Shown here piece by piece: positions 35,392-44,230 of a DNA stretch of 64,000 nt. The position numbers were made by a program, and so were the translations under genes. Origin of the DNA: Rhodococcus sp. 4CII (GTDB lineage Bacteria; Actinomycetota; Actinomycetes; Mycobacteriales; Mycobacteriaceae); NCBI RefSeq assembly GCF_014256275.1, contig NZ_JACCFE010000002.1, forward strand, positions 1,488,001-1,552,000, in the 5' to 3' direction. Within the stretch, counting starts at the first letter, position 1. Each line of letters begins with the position of its first letter. The notes under the pieces are model-generated. The model made no database searches. It saw only the letters and a list, made by a program, of their open reading frames with translations, and was not told where the DNA came from.

Positions 35392-36969
35392 CTAGCGTTC
35401 TCCTCCTACGACTCGGCCGGCAATCATGTGGACGGCCTCCCGCATCTCGGCGAAGGCGGATGGTGCGACCAGCCGTAGGGACAGGAGGTAGGCGATCAGG
35501 AACGCCACACACTCCAGGGCTATCGACGCGAGTCCCACCGCGATCGACCGCTGGTCCGAGTGCACCACGTACCGTTCGAGCGGCGCGATCAGCGCGAACG
35601 CCGCCAGCGACGCGATGATCGGTGGGACCATCACCCGGGCTATCTCACCACCCGACGCCCCGACCACCGATCGCGCGAGTCCGAGCCCCGTGATTCCCAC
35701 GACGATCGCAGCGCCCGACACCGCGAGACCGACCCCGGCGAGACCGAGAGGGAGCAACAGCAACAGCAAGGGAACTCCGGTCAGCAGGCCGGCTGCGGTC
35801 ATCCAATTCATTCGACTGGATCGGCCGGCGCCCTTCATCGCCTCCGCACTCACCGAGTTCATCGCCACGCCGAGTCCGATGCCCGCCATCGATGCCACCG
35901 CCACACCCGCGCCGCGCCAGGGTTCGCCGAGCAGCACCACGACGGCGGGTTCACCGACAGCGACCATCACCGCCCCGGCCGGCATCGCCACCCGCCAGAT
36001 CCAGCTCAGGGCACGGAGGAAGGCATCCTTGAACCGCTGCGAGTCGGAGGAGATGCGGGCGAACGCGGGAAAAAGCACATACGAGCAGACCTGGACGATC
36101 GCCATGCCGGGGAGCAACGCGATCCTGCGGCCGTACCGGTAGTTGCCGAGCGCGGCCTCGCTCAGCCCGCGGCCGATGATCGTCAGTTCGACGACCTCCT
36201 GTGCGCGGGCTGCGGCGCCGTCGAGCAGCAGAGGAAAGGAGAAGATTGCCATCTCGCGCCAGATCCGAAACGAGAACCGCCCACCGAACGGATGCCATCT
36301 CGACAGCCACCAGCTCGCGACGATCCAGACGAGCATCGACGCATACGATCCGATCACAAGGGACCAGACGCCGTACCCCAGGGCGGCGAAAACTATGGAA
36401 CCCACCGCGAACGTGATGCCCACGGCGGGATCGACGATGATCCGGCGCTTGAACTGAAAACGGCGCTGCATTAAGGCATCCGGAACGCATGTGATCGCGA
36501 TCAAGAACATCGAACCCGACATGACAGCGGCCACCGTCCCCACCGCGTGGCTGCTGAATACGCGTCCGATGATCGGAGATACCGCCAACATGACCAGGCT
36601 CATGAGGAGCCCGGTCCCGAGAGTGACCCAGAACACGGTGGTGGCTGCATCCTCGACGTCGTGCTCACGCTGAACGAGTGCCTGGGCCAACGTGCCGTGG
36701 GTGACGACCACCAGGAAGGTGGTCATTACGGTGCCCGCCGCGAACACGCCGACGATCTCGGGGCTCAGCAACCGCGCCAGCACCAACGTCTGCACGAACG
36801 TCACACTCTGGACGATCAGCAGACCCGCCGCGGCCATGGCGGCTCCGCGGCGCAGGATGCCACTCAGTGTGCCGACCGAGGGGGTCTCGGGCGCCGGTGC
36901 AGATTCCGAGTCACCGCCCTCCGGGGCGCGCCCGGGTGTCGACGAATCCACTGCGCCGCCTTCGTTCAC
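35392..36969 (-). CDS. Wzx-type polysaccharide flippase
   Basis: Polytopic membrane protein of about 525 residues with some 12-14 hydrophobic segments, of the polysaccharide exporter/lipid-linked oligosaccharide flippase (MOP) superfamily. LARLLSPEIVGVFA near the first helix and the LGNYRYGRRIALLP segment are typical. It should move the lipid-linked repeat unit across the membrane. The open frame extends upstream to 37473, but GTG 36969 overlaps the stop of the GT2 gene (GTGA) and precedes the first helix, so that start is used. It partners with the polymerase at 47.6 kb. Confidence 0.88.
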   Translation of the reverse strand: MNEGGAVDSSTPGRAPEGGDSESAPAPETPSVGTLSGILRRGAAMAAAGLLIVQSVTFVQTLVLARLLSPEIVGVFAAGTVMTTFLVVVTHGTLAQALVQREHDVEDAATTVFWVTLGTGLLMSLVMLAVSPIIGRVFSSHAVGTVAAVMSGSMFLIAITCVPDALMQRRFQFKRRIIVDPAVGITFAVGSIVFAALGYGVWSLVIGSYASMLVWIVASWWLSRWHPFGGRFSFRIWREMAIFSFPLLLDGAAARAQEVVELTIIGRGLSEAALGNYRYGRRIALLPGMAIVQVCSYVLFPAFARISSDSQRFKDAFLRALSWIWRVAMPAGAVMVAVGEPAVVVLLGEPWRGAGVAVASMAGIGLGVAMNSVSAEAMKGAGRSSRMNWMTAAGLLTGVPLLLLLLPLGLAGVGLAVSGAAIVVGITGLGLARSVVGASGGEIARVMVPPIIASLAAFALIAPLERYVVHSDQRSIAVGLASIALECVAFLIAYLLSLRLVAPSAFAEMREAVHMIAGRVVGGER

Positions 36970-38003
36970 GGCCGACTCGCGGGCTCGCGGCGCCGACCGG
37001 TCGTCTGTCCGAGTGCGACGGTGATCCGGTGCTTGACCGGATGCAGCCTGCGCATCGTCTCGGGAAAGAGCGCCAGTGAGCAGGTTACCAAGCCAGCGCG
37101 GAGCGTGTGCCGCTGCGCGAACGCCGCTTTCGCCTCGACACGCGCCGCGGCCGGATTCCCTTCGAGTAGCGACCATCGTGCCCGCCGCATCGCCTGGCGA
37201 TACCGTAACCGCCGCAGGTTGCTCTGTAAGGCGTCCAGGTCCTCGGCCCGCCTCGTGGAGCGGGCCACCGTCTGGAACGACCGCTGAATGCGCCGCTCGA
37301 ACGCCTCGACCCCCGCGGGGTCGCGCGACACCGAGTCCTTCCGGACGCGGCAGCGAGCGAGGCGTTCGGGGAGCATGCGCACGTCGAATCCGGATTCGAC
37401 GAGCCTCAGCCACATGACGACATCTGCCTCGACTTCCTCTGCCGCACGGTCGTACCCACCCACCGCGCTCCACGCCTCCCGTCGAACCGCGCCCGTATAG
37501 TAGGGGATGTACCCCGCGAGCATCTCGGTCAACGCCAGACGGTGTCCGGGGTGGGGTCGCCCCCTGATGCCGATCGAGCGTAGGTACCCCTTGGAAGCGC
37601 CACCGTGATCGTCGAATAGGAAAGCGTCACAGCCGACCGCGTCGACGGCCCTGTCCGCGGCGAGCACCGCCCCCATTCGGGCACAGAAGTCCGGCATCAG
37701 CAGATCGTCGCTGTCGAGCACACAGAAGTACTGTCCGCGCGCCAGAGCCGCCGCAGCCGACACACCGCCCTCGTATCCGCGATTCTCCTGACGTATCAGT
37801 CTGATTCGGCTGTCGGATGCGAAGGAGCGGACTATCCTCGCGATGTCGTCGGAGTGCCCGTTGTCGACGACGATCAACTCCCAGTCCGTGCGGGTCTGGC
37901 CGCACACCGACTCGATCGACTGTGCCAGATACTGTTCGGTTCGGTAGGCGGTGGTCAGGAAACTGAAGGCGGGGCGGGGTTGCGATACGCTCACCGTCAC
38001 CAC
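36966..38003 (-). CDS. Family 2 glycosyltransferase
   Basis: Cytosolic glycosyltransferase with a GT-A fold, 345 residues. The domain starts FSFLTTAYRTEQYLAQSIES, with VVDNGHSDD in the nucleotide-binding region and the metal-binding DSDD in FCVLDSDDLLMPD. No membrane helix is seen. It probably adds one sugar to the lipid-linked repeat unit. Start GTG 38003 overlaps the end of the GDP-mannose dehydrogenase gene, and its stop overlaps the flippase start, so it is translationally coupled on both sides. Donor and acceptor unknown. Confidence 0.88.
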   Translation of the reverse strand: MVTVSVSQPRPAFSFLTTAYRTEQYLAQSIESVCGQTRTDWELIVVDNGHSDDIARIVRSFASDSRIRLIRQENRGYEGGVSAAAALARGQYFCVLDSDDLLMPDFCARMGAVLAADRAVDAVGCDAFLFDDHGGASKGYLRSIGIRGRPHPGHRLALTEMLAGYIPYYTGAVRREAWSAVGGYDRAAEEVEADVVMWLRLVESGFDVRMLPERLARCRVRKDSVSRDPAGVEAFERRIQRSFQTVARSTRRAEDLDALQSNLRRLRYRQAMRRARWSLLEGNPAAARVEAKAAFAQRHTLRAGLVTCSLALFPETMRRLHPVKHRITVALGQTTGRRREPASRP

Positions 38004-39412
38004 CCCAAACCCACGTAACCTTCGCGCCGGCGCCGCTCCTCGGCGCCCGGGAGCCGGACGAGGTCGACGACCGTGTGCTGTGCGCCCGCCCGGTCGACCG
38101 CCGCCACCACCGAGGGCTCCCGGGACCCTGCGATGAGTACCTCCGCGTGGTCGAGAACGGCATCGACATCATCGGTGAGAACCTGACCGATGTGTGGTAG
38201 CAGTTCTTCGATGAAGTCGCGGTTCGCCCCCAACAGCCTGGACAGTGCGACATTGGCATCGCAGATCTTGACGTCGTAGCCCTTGCCGATGAGCCGTTCC
38301 GCCAAGTCGACCATCGGGCTCTCGCGCAGATCGTCCGTGCCGGGCTTGAACGACAGACCGAAGATGCCGATCCTGCGCTTACCCAGCGCGATCACCTGGT
38401 CCACTGCCCGTCGAAGATGCATCTCGTTCGACACCAGCACATTCGCCAGCACCGGCACTTCTACGTCGTGAATTCGTGCAGTGTGCATCAGCGCGCGCAC
38501 GTCCTTCGGCAGACAGGAACCGCCGAACGCAAATCCCGGACGCAGATAGGCGGCACTGAGATTGAGTTTCGTGTCGGCGAGGAAGATGTCCATCACGGCG
38601 TGCGAGTCGAGCCCCAGAGATGCACAGATGGCTCCGATTTCGTTGCCGAACCCCACTTTCAGAGCGTGGAAACTGTTGTCGACGTACTTGATCATCTCGG
38701 CGACCGGAATCGGGACACGGAACCGCGGTCCACCGAGCCCGTCGTACAGGCTTGTGACCAGCCGGCCGCTGCGCTCGTCACTTTCCCCGACCACCGTCTT
38801 GGGCGGATTGAGGAAATCGCGCACGCTGCTGCCTTCGCGCAGGAATTCCGGGTTGACGCAGACGCCGAAGTCGACACCGACACGCTTGCCCGACGCTCTT
38901 TCCAGGCGCGGAATCAGTATCTCCTCGCAGGTACCCGGGACCATGGTGCTGCGGTAGACGACGACGTGGAAGGTGTCCTTCGTCGCCAGCGCGGCGCCGA
39001 TCTCGTCGGTCGCGCGCTCGAGATAGCGGGTGGTCAGTCCACCCCCCGGTGCTGACGGGGTGCCGACGCAGACGATCGTGACGTCGCTCGAGAGGACGGC
39101 GCGGGCGGGATCCTCGCTGACGGTGAGCAGCCCGGATTCCACAACCTCGGAGATCAGTTGGCCGATCCGCTCCTCGAAGACCGGGGTCTGGCCCCGGCGC
39201 AGAAACTCGATCTTCGCGGAATTGACGTCGACCCCGACCACCCGGAAACCCCGGGACGCCAGGCATGCCGCCGAAACACATCCGACATAGCCCAGCCCGA
39301 AGACGCTCAGGGTCATCCGCCGCGCGGATGGACGCAGATGCAATTCGGTCGCGCTCATGACAACCGCCAAACCAGTAGGGGTCTTGAGGTTTGCTAGTGG
39401 TACGTCTTCCAT
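37997..39412 (-). CDS. GDP-mannose 6-dehydrogenase-like (AlgD type)
   Basis: Sugar-nucleotide dehydrogenase of 471 residues, most similar in motifs to AlgD: FGLGYVGCVSAACL for NAD binding, VNPEFLREGS, PPKTVVGE, and GFAFGGSCLPKDVRAL with the catalytic Cys, ending REGYVGLGW near the place where AlgD ends in EGICW. The expected product is GDP-mannuronate, although UDP-glucose dehydrogenases share much of this pattern. ATG 39412 overlaps the heparinase stop by 19 bases; ATG 39358 is another option. No alginate polymerase genes (alg8/alg44) are present, so any mannuronate would enter a heteropolymer. Confidence 0.88.
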   Translation of the reverse strand: MEDVPLANLKTPTGLAVVMSATELHLRPSARRMTLSVFGLGYVGCVSAACLASRGFRVVGVDVNSAKIEFLRRGQTPVFEERIGQLISEVVESGLLTVSEDPARAVLSSDVTIVCVGTPSAPGGGLTTRYLERATDEIGAALATKDTFHVVVYRSTMVPGTCEEILIPRLERASGKRVGVDFGVCVNPEFLREGSSVRDFLNPPKTVVGESDERSGRLVTSLYDGLGGPRFRVPIPVAEMIKYVDNSFHALKVGFGNEIGAICASLGLDSHAVMDIFLADTKLNLSAAYLRPGFAFGGSCLPKDVRALMHTARIHDVEVPVLANVLVSNEMHLRRAVDQVIALGKRRIGIFGLSFKPGTDDLRESPMVDLAERLIGKGYDVKICDANVALSRLLGANRDFIEELLPHIGQVLTDDVDAVLDHAEVLIAGSREPSVVAAVDRAGAQHTVVDLVRLPGAEERRRREGYVGLGW

Positions 39413-41562
39413 ACTACGTCCCCGTTTTTCGCCATGGTTCCCATCGAGCAGTTGATTGTTACTCGATTTTCAGCGTCCCTGTCCCGCCATCTCGCCACGA
39501 GGCACCCGTCGCGAACCGCAACGGTGAGGTCTTCAGCCCATGCGAGGCGCTCGTCCAGCGGGTTGAGCACAGTAGCGACCACAGCCGGCACGCCGCCCGT
39601 GCAGTACCCACCGACCAACCACGACGGCTCTCTCGATTCGAGCCGGTACGACCACCATCCGAGGCCGAGTTCGGCGTCACCGCGCACCTCGTACGGGATC
39701 AGCTCACCACTGGCGGCGTGGATCAGCTGGAGCACCGGCTCCCCATTGCGGCTGGCCAGGTGACCCGCCGCGACCGGAGTAACGTCCAGCGACGGCGACA
39801 GCGGCCACGACGTGCGCACCTCGTGGCGTCCCCGGCCGACGACGAGATCGACCACCAGGACGCTGCGGCGATCGGGCGGCGCGACGACCCACCTTCGATG
39901 CACCACCGGCTTCGAGAGCCGACGGTAGCCGCTGTGTTGGGCATCGACGACACCGCGCTCGAGGTCGACCGACCGGACCCGCACCCGGGCGTGCTCGGTC
40001 CACAGAAACGGCCCGCCGACCACCGACTGGTCCAGTCCGTCGACACACACGGTGGCGTGAGCGCGAGTGCCCCGATGAGCGACGCGCCAGTCGGGGTGCC
40101 GGTAGTAACTGCCGGTACCGGGATCGCCGATCACGTCCTCGCCGTCGATGCTCAGCGTCACCGAGAGGGCGTCGGCATGCCCGTGTGCCGCCAGCGACAG
40201 GTACCCCAGTGGGCCGACGTCGGCAGTCAGCCGACGAGCTCCCGCGCGGAGCACGACGAGCCCGCCGTGCGGGGCGAAGAAGCCACGGGAACCGGGGTCC
40301 GGGACGGCTCCCGACCCGGAAAGAGATTCTGTGCGAGCGTAGTTCATCCAGGCCGCCGACAGCGTCGGGCGGCCCACCCGCCACGCTGCGATATTTCCGG
40401 TCATCGCGCCGACAGTGCCGAGATGATCTCGGACCGTGCGCAACGGCTCGGCGCCGAGCCGGAGCGCGAAGCCCTCGTCGTCGTCGCCGTAGCGTGGCGC
40501 CGGGTCACGATCACCGACGAGTGCGGCGATGAAGTCCGCGCTCCGATCGACGGCCGCGATCAATTCCGGGGGCGGTCGACCGTCGCGAAGGGTCAGCAAC
40601 GCGGCTACGGTGAGAAGCAGTTCCGACGTGAAGATCTGGTATCCCATTGCCTGCTCGGCGCCCGCGCCGTCGGGCAGGATCTGACGGGTGGCCTCGGCTG
40701 ACAACACGCGAATCGCGTCCCTCTCCCAGGACACGGCCCTGGCCAGGTCCGGCAGAAGAATTGCGATTGTGGCCAGGCCGGCCATTTCCCCGACGAGGTG
40801 GTTGTTCGCCGAGCTGAACCGTGAACGCTCGTCCCAGCAGCGACGGGCAGACTCGGCCAGCACACGGACGACGGCCCGAAACCGCGCGGTTGTCAACGCC
40901 GGCGAATCCCGTAGACCCTGGAGTGCCACCGCGACGGAGATCGAGCGGATCCCCGCCTCGAAGGCACCACGCCATCCGATGCCGATGCCCGGTGGATTCT
41001 GCTCGATCCACGAGTCGAGTTGACGAAACGCCTCGTCAGCGAAACGCTCGTCACCGGTGAACAACCACGCCTCGGCGAGCCAGGGCAGATGCTGGAGTCT
41101 GTTGAGCTCCCAGATCCACTTCGGATCACCCTTCGCGGTGCGGTGGTCGATTTGGGATGCGGGCACGACAGGCCAGCCGACATTCGAATGCGGGTCGTAA
41201 TGCCAGTCGATCGGCTCCGGCAGAGTCACTTCCGGGTACCCGAAGTAGGCAAATCGCCGACCCGCGACGCGCTCGGCAGCCGCGATCACCTGCCCGGCCC
41301 CGGCCGGATGTTCCCGCGCGATGACGGCCGCCCGGTCGCGGTCCAGAAGCGCGGGCCTGCCGACGCATTCCCGGAATCGCGCCAACGCGGCGTCCCAGTC
41401 CGCCTCGGGTGTGCCGAACACGTCCGCGTCACTCATCGCACCGTGCCCGCCCTGCGGAAGCATACTCCGGGCGGCTCGACTCGCACGCCAAGCCACCTCG
41501 CGAGTGCTCATCGACCGCAATCGGCGCACGCGCCAAAGAAATTGACTCACCGCGCACTCCAT
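39394..41562 (-). CDS. Heparinase II/III family lyase
   Basis: Predicted polysaccharide lyase with an alpha-toroid plus beta-sandwich fold (PL12/15/17/21-like), about 720 residues. The N-terminal toroid has WIWELNRLQHLPWLAEAW, NNHLVGEMAG and GYQIFTSELLL, with candidate catalytic His and Tyr in the middle; the C-terminal half is heparinase-II/III-like (AAHGHADALSVTLSIDGEDV, DPGTGSYY). No signal peptide is seen, so it may be cytosolic. Such enzymes are common in capsule and alginate loci and cleave uronic-acid polymers. It starts the operon that includes the GDP-mannose dehydrogenase gene. ATG 41562 is used because longer versions overlap the divergent gene; a GTG four codons later is possible. 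Confidence 0.88.
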   Translation of the reverse strand: MECAVSQFLWRVRRLRSMSTREVAWRASRAARSMLPQGGHGAMSDADVFGTPEADWDAALARFRECVGRPALLDRDRAAVIAREHPAGAGQVIAAAERVAGRRFAYFGYPEVTLPEPIDWHYDPHSNVGWPVVPASQIDHRTAKGDPKWIWELNRLQHLPWLAEAWLFTGDERFADEAFRQLDSWIEQNPPGIGIGWRGAFEAGIRSISVAVALQGLRDSPALTTARFRAVVRVLAESARRCWDERSRFSSANNHLVGEMAGLATIAILLPDLARAVSWERDAIRVLSAEATRQILPDGAGAEQAMGYQIFTSELLLTVAALLTLRDGRPPPELIAAVDRSADFIAALVGDRDPAPRYGDDDEGFALRLGAEPLRTVRDHLGTVGAMTGNIAAWRVGRPTLSAAWMNYARTESLSGSGAVPDPGSRGFFAPHGGLVVLRAGARRLTADVGPLGYLSLAAHGHADALSVTLSIDGEDVIGDPGTGSYYRHPDWRVAHRGTRAHATVCVDGLDQSVVGGPFLWTEHARVRVRSVDLERGVVDAQHSGYRRLSKPVVHRRWVVAPPDRRSVLVVDLVVGRGRHEVRTSWPLSPSLDVTPVAAGHLASRNGEPVLQLIHAASGELIPYEVRGDAELGLGWWSYRLESREPSWLVGGYCTGGVPAVVATVLNPLDERLAWAEDLTVAVRDGCLVARWRDRDAENRVTINCSMGTMAKNGDVVWKTYH

Positions 41563-41639
41563 GCGGGTATGAGAGCGTCGTGCGGCAGGTGACCGTGCGG
41601 TAGGTGACAAGGTGCCGTCGGGCGTGTCAAGCTGACTCG

Positions 41640-43007
41640 GTGTCCGGCACTCTCGCCTCGCGGCGTTTCGGCCGCCTCCGGTTCGCCCTGACGACGGTCG
41701 TTACGGCCGTTGGACTGATCGCCGCGTGCGCTGCGCCCGTGGAAGAGCGTCCCGCGACCGCCACCGCCGATCCGAACTCCCTGACCTTCCCGAGGACTGC
41801 AACCTATTTCCTGAATCAGCAGGATCTTCCGCCCGTCGAGGAGCTTGCTCGATATGACGTGGTGGTGATCGACAACGAATGGGCGAATCGAAAGCCGCGC
41901 GCATACTTCGACGAGCTCCGTCGCGCCAATCCTCGCCTCCGGTTGCTCGCCTACGTGAACGTGGTCGACCATCCTGATCAACTCGGGACGGCGGCGTACT
42001 GGGCCAACCGATACGCGCTGTGGCAGTTCGGCCGGAACGGCGACAGTGCGTTCCCGGAACCATGGCTGGCGCACACAAAGGATGGCGCGCCGGTCAGCGA
42101 GTGGCCGGAGTCGACCATGACCAACCTCACGGATGAGGCGCCACAGGTCGACGGCCAGATCTTTGCGGAGTACGCCGCGAACTGGGTGGTGGACGACGTC
42201 TGGTCTTCGGGTGTGTGGGACGGCATCTTCCTCGATGTCTGGGGCGACCGGATCTACAGCGCGGACCGCGATCACTGGGACATCGATTCCGATGGAACCG
42301 ACGAACCGGATGATTCGATCTACGGGCTCGGCAACCCCTGGGAGCGCGGCGTGAATCGGGCAGAAGAGATCATCCGGCAACGAATTCCGGATGCCATCCT
42401 GGTCGCGAACGGGGACCGGACACTGCTGAAGCAACAATTGGACGGCCGGGCGTGGGAGAAATTCGCCGACCCCACCGCCGACCGGAATCCCATGTTCGAC
42501 ATCGAGCAGTACGTCAGCCTGACCGCCGAAGGGGACCACCGTCGACCCGGCCTCGCGATGACGATCGACAAGCTGGGTGCCGCACCGCATTCGGCACAGG
42601 ATTTCCAACGCGCCCGGTACTTTCTGGCGGCGACGTTGCTCCAGGACGGATTCTGGGCCCCGATGGGTGCCGACTACGATGAGATGGCCTACTTCGACGA
42701 GATGGACGGTGGCGGACTCGGCCCGGGTTACCTCGGGCATCCGCTGATGGCCGACCCGTCGCCAGCTGCCCTCAACGATCCGTACGCGGACGGGGTCGGG
42801 TCGCTGGGTCACGGCCTCTTCCGTCGCGACTTCGAGCACGGAATCGCCCTGCTGAATACCGATGACAAACCGCGAGAAGTGCACCTCGAGAAGACCTTTC
42901 GCCGAATTCAGGGCGTCCAGGATCCGAGCACCGACAACGGGGCCACCGTCACGTCGGTGATCCTTCAACCGAACGACGGTCTCGTGCTCTCGAACGAGAA
43001 CCCCTGA
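41640..43007 (+). CDS. Putative glycoside hydrolase-like lipoprotein (GHL15 type)
   Basis: A secreted protein of about 455 residues. The N-terminus has a signal ending in GLIAACAAP, a plausible lipobox. The body looks like the hypothetical glycosyl hydrolase family GHL15 (TIM-barrel type): YDVVVIDNEWANRKP, LRLLAYVNVVDHPDQL, WDGIFLDVWGDRIYS and a late MFDIEQYVSLTAEGDHRRP. Acidic residues at strand ends could be catalytic, but no reaction is known for this family. It is divergent from the heparinase-type gene. The start is uncertain: GTG 41640 gives a compact signal, while GTG 41604 overlaps the divergent gene. Confidence 0.75.
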   Translation: MSGTLASRRFGRLRFALTTVVTAVGLIAACAAPVEERPATATADPNSLTFPRTATYFLNQQDLPPVEELARYDVVVIDNEWANRKPRAYFDELRRANPRLRLLAYVNVVDHPDQLGTAAYWANRYALWQFGRNGDSAFPEPWLAHTKDGAPVSEWPESTMTNLTDEAPQVDGQIFAEYAANWVVDDVWSSGVWDGIFLDVWGDRIYSADRDHWDIDSDGTDEPDDSIYGLGNPWERGVNRAEEIIRQRIPDAILVANGDRTLLKQQLDGRAWEKFADPTADRNPMFDIEQYVSLTAEGDHRRPGLAMTIDKLGAAPHSAQDFQRARYFLAATLLQDGFWAPMGADYDEMAYFDEMDGGGLGPGYLGHPLMADPSPAALNDPYADGVGSLGHGLFRRDFEHGIALLNTDDKPREVHLEKTFRRIQGVQDPSTDNGATVTSVILQPNDGLVLSNENP

Positions 43008-43021
43008 CCGCATTCGGTCCC

Positions 43022-44230
43022 TCATCGCATCACGCGCTCGGCCGCGAACAGCCGCGCGTAGAAGTCCGCGAGTGCCCGGCGCGACGTGTCCCACGACAAC
43101 TGCTGCTCCACCCGCGCCCTGCCCAGTTCGCCCATCCTGCGACGTTTCTGCGGGTCCCGTAACAGCTCGTCGATCCCTGCTGCGAAAACCGCCTCGTCGT
43201 TGGCCGGGGCGTAGACAGCGGACTCCCCCGCCGACACTCTCGATTCGACGAGGTCGAACGAAACGAGTGGCCGACCCATCGCCATGTATTCGACAACCTT
43301 GTTCATCGTCGATACATCGTTCAACGGATTGCGTGGATCCGGTGCGAGACAGACATCTGCAGTCGACAGACACCGCTGCACGAACTCGTCGGGGACCCGG
43401 CCGGTGAATTCGACCATGTCCGTGAGTCCCAGCTTCTCGCTGAGGGCCACCATGTCGTCGAAGGAATCTCCCGCTCCCATGAATATGCAGTGGAGATCGT
43501 CCCGCCCGAGGCGGTCCCGCAGGTGCGCGAGGGCGCGCAACGCATAGTCGACGCCGTCCTGCGGACCCATCACACCCAGATATGCCGCGAGATATCGCTT
43601 GCCGCGCTTCAGATTCGGATCGGGGTCCCGGCGGACGAACCGACTCAGATCGGGCGCACTCCGGACGACGGTAACCCGCTCCGGTGCCAGACGACCGCGC
43701 TCGAGTGCGACCCGCCGGTAGCTGTCGTTCGTCGAGATGACTGCGTCGGCGGTGGCGAATGTGAGCCGCTCCAGGAACCTCGTCGCCCAATAGAGGATCG
43801 GGCCGCCACCGGGGAACCGGGACAGAAAGAGTTCGGGCACCAGATCGTGGTGGTCGAACACAAACCGGGTACCGGCCGGGCGGAGCAGCGCGGCGACGAG
43901 GAACAGCAGATCGGGCGGATTGCAGGCGTGGACGGCGTCGACCGGATCGTCACGCCGCACCCGAAGGGCGAGCCGGGTGGTGTGCCACAACGCCAGCCCA
44001 TACTCCCGCAGATAACCCAGCGGGCCACCTTCCGCAGCGCGGAGCGGATAGCGGAGAATGCGGACCCCATCGATCGTGACGTCCGGCTCGATGTCCTGGG
44101 TCGTCCCCATCGGGCAGATCACCGTGACGCAGTAGCCGGCCTCCACCAATGCGCTGCTCTCCTGCCACACCCGACGGTCGAACGGTACCGAAAGGTTTTC
44201 CACCAGAATCAGAATGTGCCGACTCATCAC
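43022..44230 (-). CDS. Family 4 glycosyltransferase
   Basis: Retaining GT-B glycosyltransferase of 402 residues, last gene of the minus-strand transferase run. N-terminal ILILVENLSVPFDRRVWQES, a DHHDLVPELF segment (about 150), then the second Rossmann half with YLAAYLGVMGPQDGVDYALRA and the donor-binding EYMAMGRPLVSFDL. Its start overlaps the stop of the fused transferase gene by four bases. It probably acts on the lipid-linked repeat unit in the cytosol. Acceptor and donor are unknown. Confidence 0.88.
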   Translation of the reverse strand: MMSRHILILVENLSVPFDRRVWQESSALVEAGYCVTVICPMGTTQDIEPDVTIDGVRILRYPLRAAEGGPLGYLREYGLALWHTTRLALRVRRDDPVDAVHACNPPDLLFLVAALLRPAGTRFVFDHHDLVPELFLSRFPGGGPILYWATRFLERLTFATADAVISTNDSYRRVALERGRLAPERVTVVRSAPDLSRFVRRDPDPNLKRGKRYLAAYLGVMGPQDGVDYALRALAHLRDRLGRDDLHCIFMGAGDSFDDMVALSEKLGLTDMVEFTGRVPDEFVQRCLSTADVCLAPDPRNPLNDVSTMNKVVEYMAMGRPLVSFDLVESRVSAGESAVYAPANDEAVFAAGIDELLRDPQKRRRMGELGRARVEQQLSWDTSRRALADFYARLFAAERVMR

